Position numbers and translations under genes: made by a program
In this document: piece by piece, positions 19,906 through 19,910 of the stretch
Layout: each line of letters begins with the position of its first letter
Position numbering within the stretch: the stretch's first letter is position 1
Notes under the pieces: generated by a model
Database searches by the model: none
What the model was told of the DNA's origin: nothing
What the model saw: only the letters and a program-made list of their open reading frames with translations
Assembly (NCBI GenBank): GCA_020027365.1
Contig: JAHRAJ010000073.1
Coordinates: 1-19,910 of the forward strand
Source of the DNA: Cenarchaeum sp.
Lineage (GTDB): Archaea; Thermoproteota; Nitrososphaeria; Nitrososphaerales; Nitrosopumilaceae
DNA: 19,910 nt
Direction of reading: 5' to 3'

Positions 19906-19910
19906 CAGAT

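Overview
The window looks like chromosome from a GC-rich ammonia-oxidising-type archaeon (Nitrososphaerota/Thaumarchaeota), most like the sponge-symbiont Cenarchaeum lineage. The evidence is a TATA-like box about 22-30 nt before many start codons with almost no leader and few Shine-Dalgarno sites, tRNA genes that encode CCA, an archaeal/eukaryal ribosomal protein S25e, a ceruloplasmin-like copper oxidase and a secreted protein with thaumarchaeal-type C-terminal repeats. The species is inference; no taxonomic marker was compared.

Left part (1-3050): two unrecognised genes (the first open to the window edge, the second membrane-anchored), then an AT-rich island of about 0.9 kb. The island holds a coiled-coil protein gene and broken pieces resembling a retropepsin-like aspartic protease; its composition differs sharply from the flanks. 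The block 3050-5810 is entirely on the minus strand: a secreted two-domain multicopper oxidase with all copper ligands, two duplicated tRNA-Arg genes (CCG and GCG anticodons), and an aquaporin whose selectivity filter mixes AqpZ and TIP features.

Middle (6480-11305), all plus strand: a TPR protein, a small helical protein, an FAD-dependent LhgO-type oxidoreductase behind a GGTC x8 microsatellite, a PrxQ-type peroxiredoxin, a HAD phosphatase, and an unknown gene preceded by a His-rich 37-codon upstream ORF. Next come a minus-strand pair, a Rieske ferredoxin-like protein overlapping cysS, and a dense run of small genes: a 33-aa zinc-ribbon protein, a PRC-barrel protein, an F420-type nitroreductase-fold protein, two unknown proteins, a TPR protein and a large secreted protein with a duplicated C-terminal module.

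Right end (17978-19910): a 55-aa Cys/His microprotein, a 44-aa metallothionein-like protein with nine cysteines, S25e, a cyclophilin-like protein, and a gene apparently frameshifted in an 11-base homopolymer. Two themes stand out. One is redox and metal handling (copper oxidase, Rieske, peroxiredoxin, flavoprotein, metallothionein-like and zinc-ribbon microproteins). The other is tightly packed convergent gene ends, several abutting or overlapping; in one pair a 121-nt overlap built on CCG repeats encodes a Pro-rich tail on one strand and a Gly-rich tail on the other. Simple-sequence repeats are unusually common for an archaeal chromosome.
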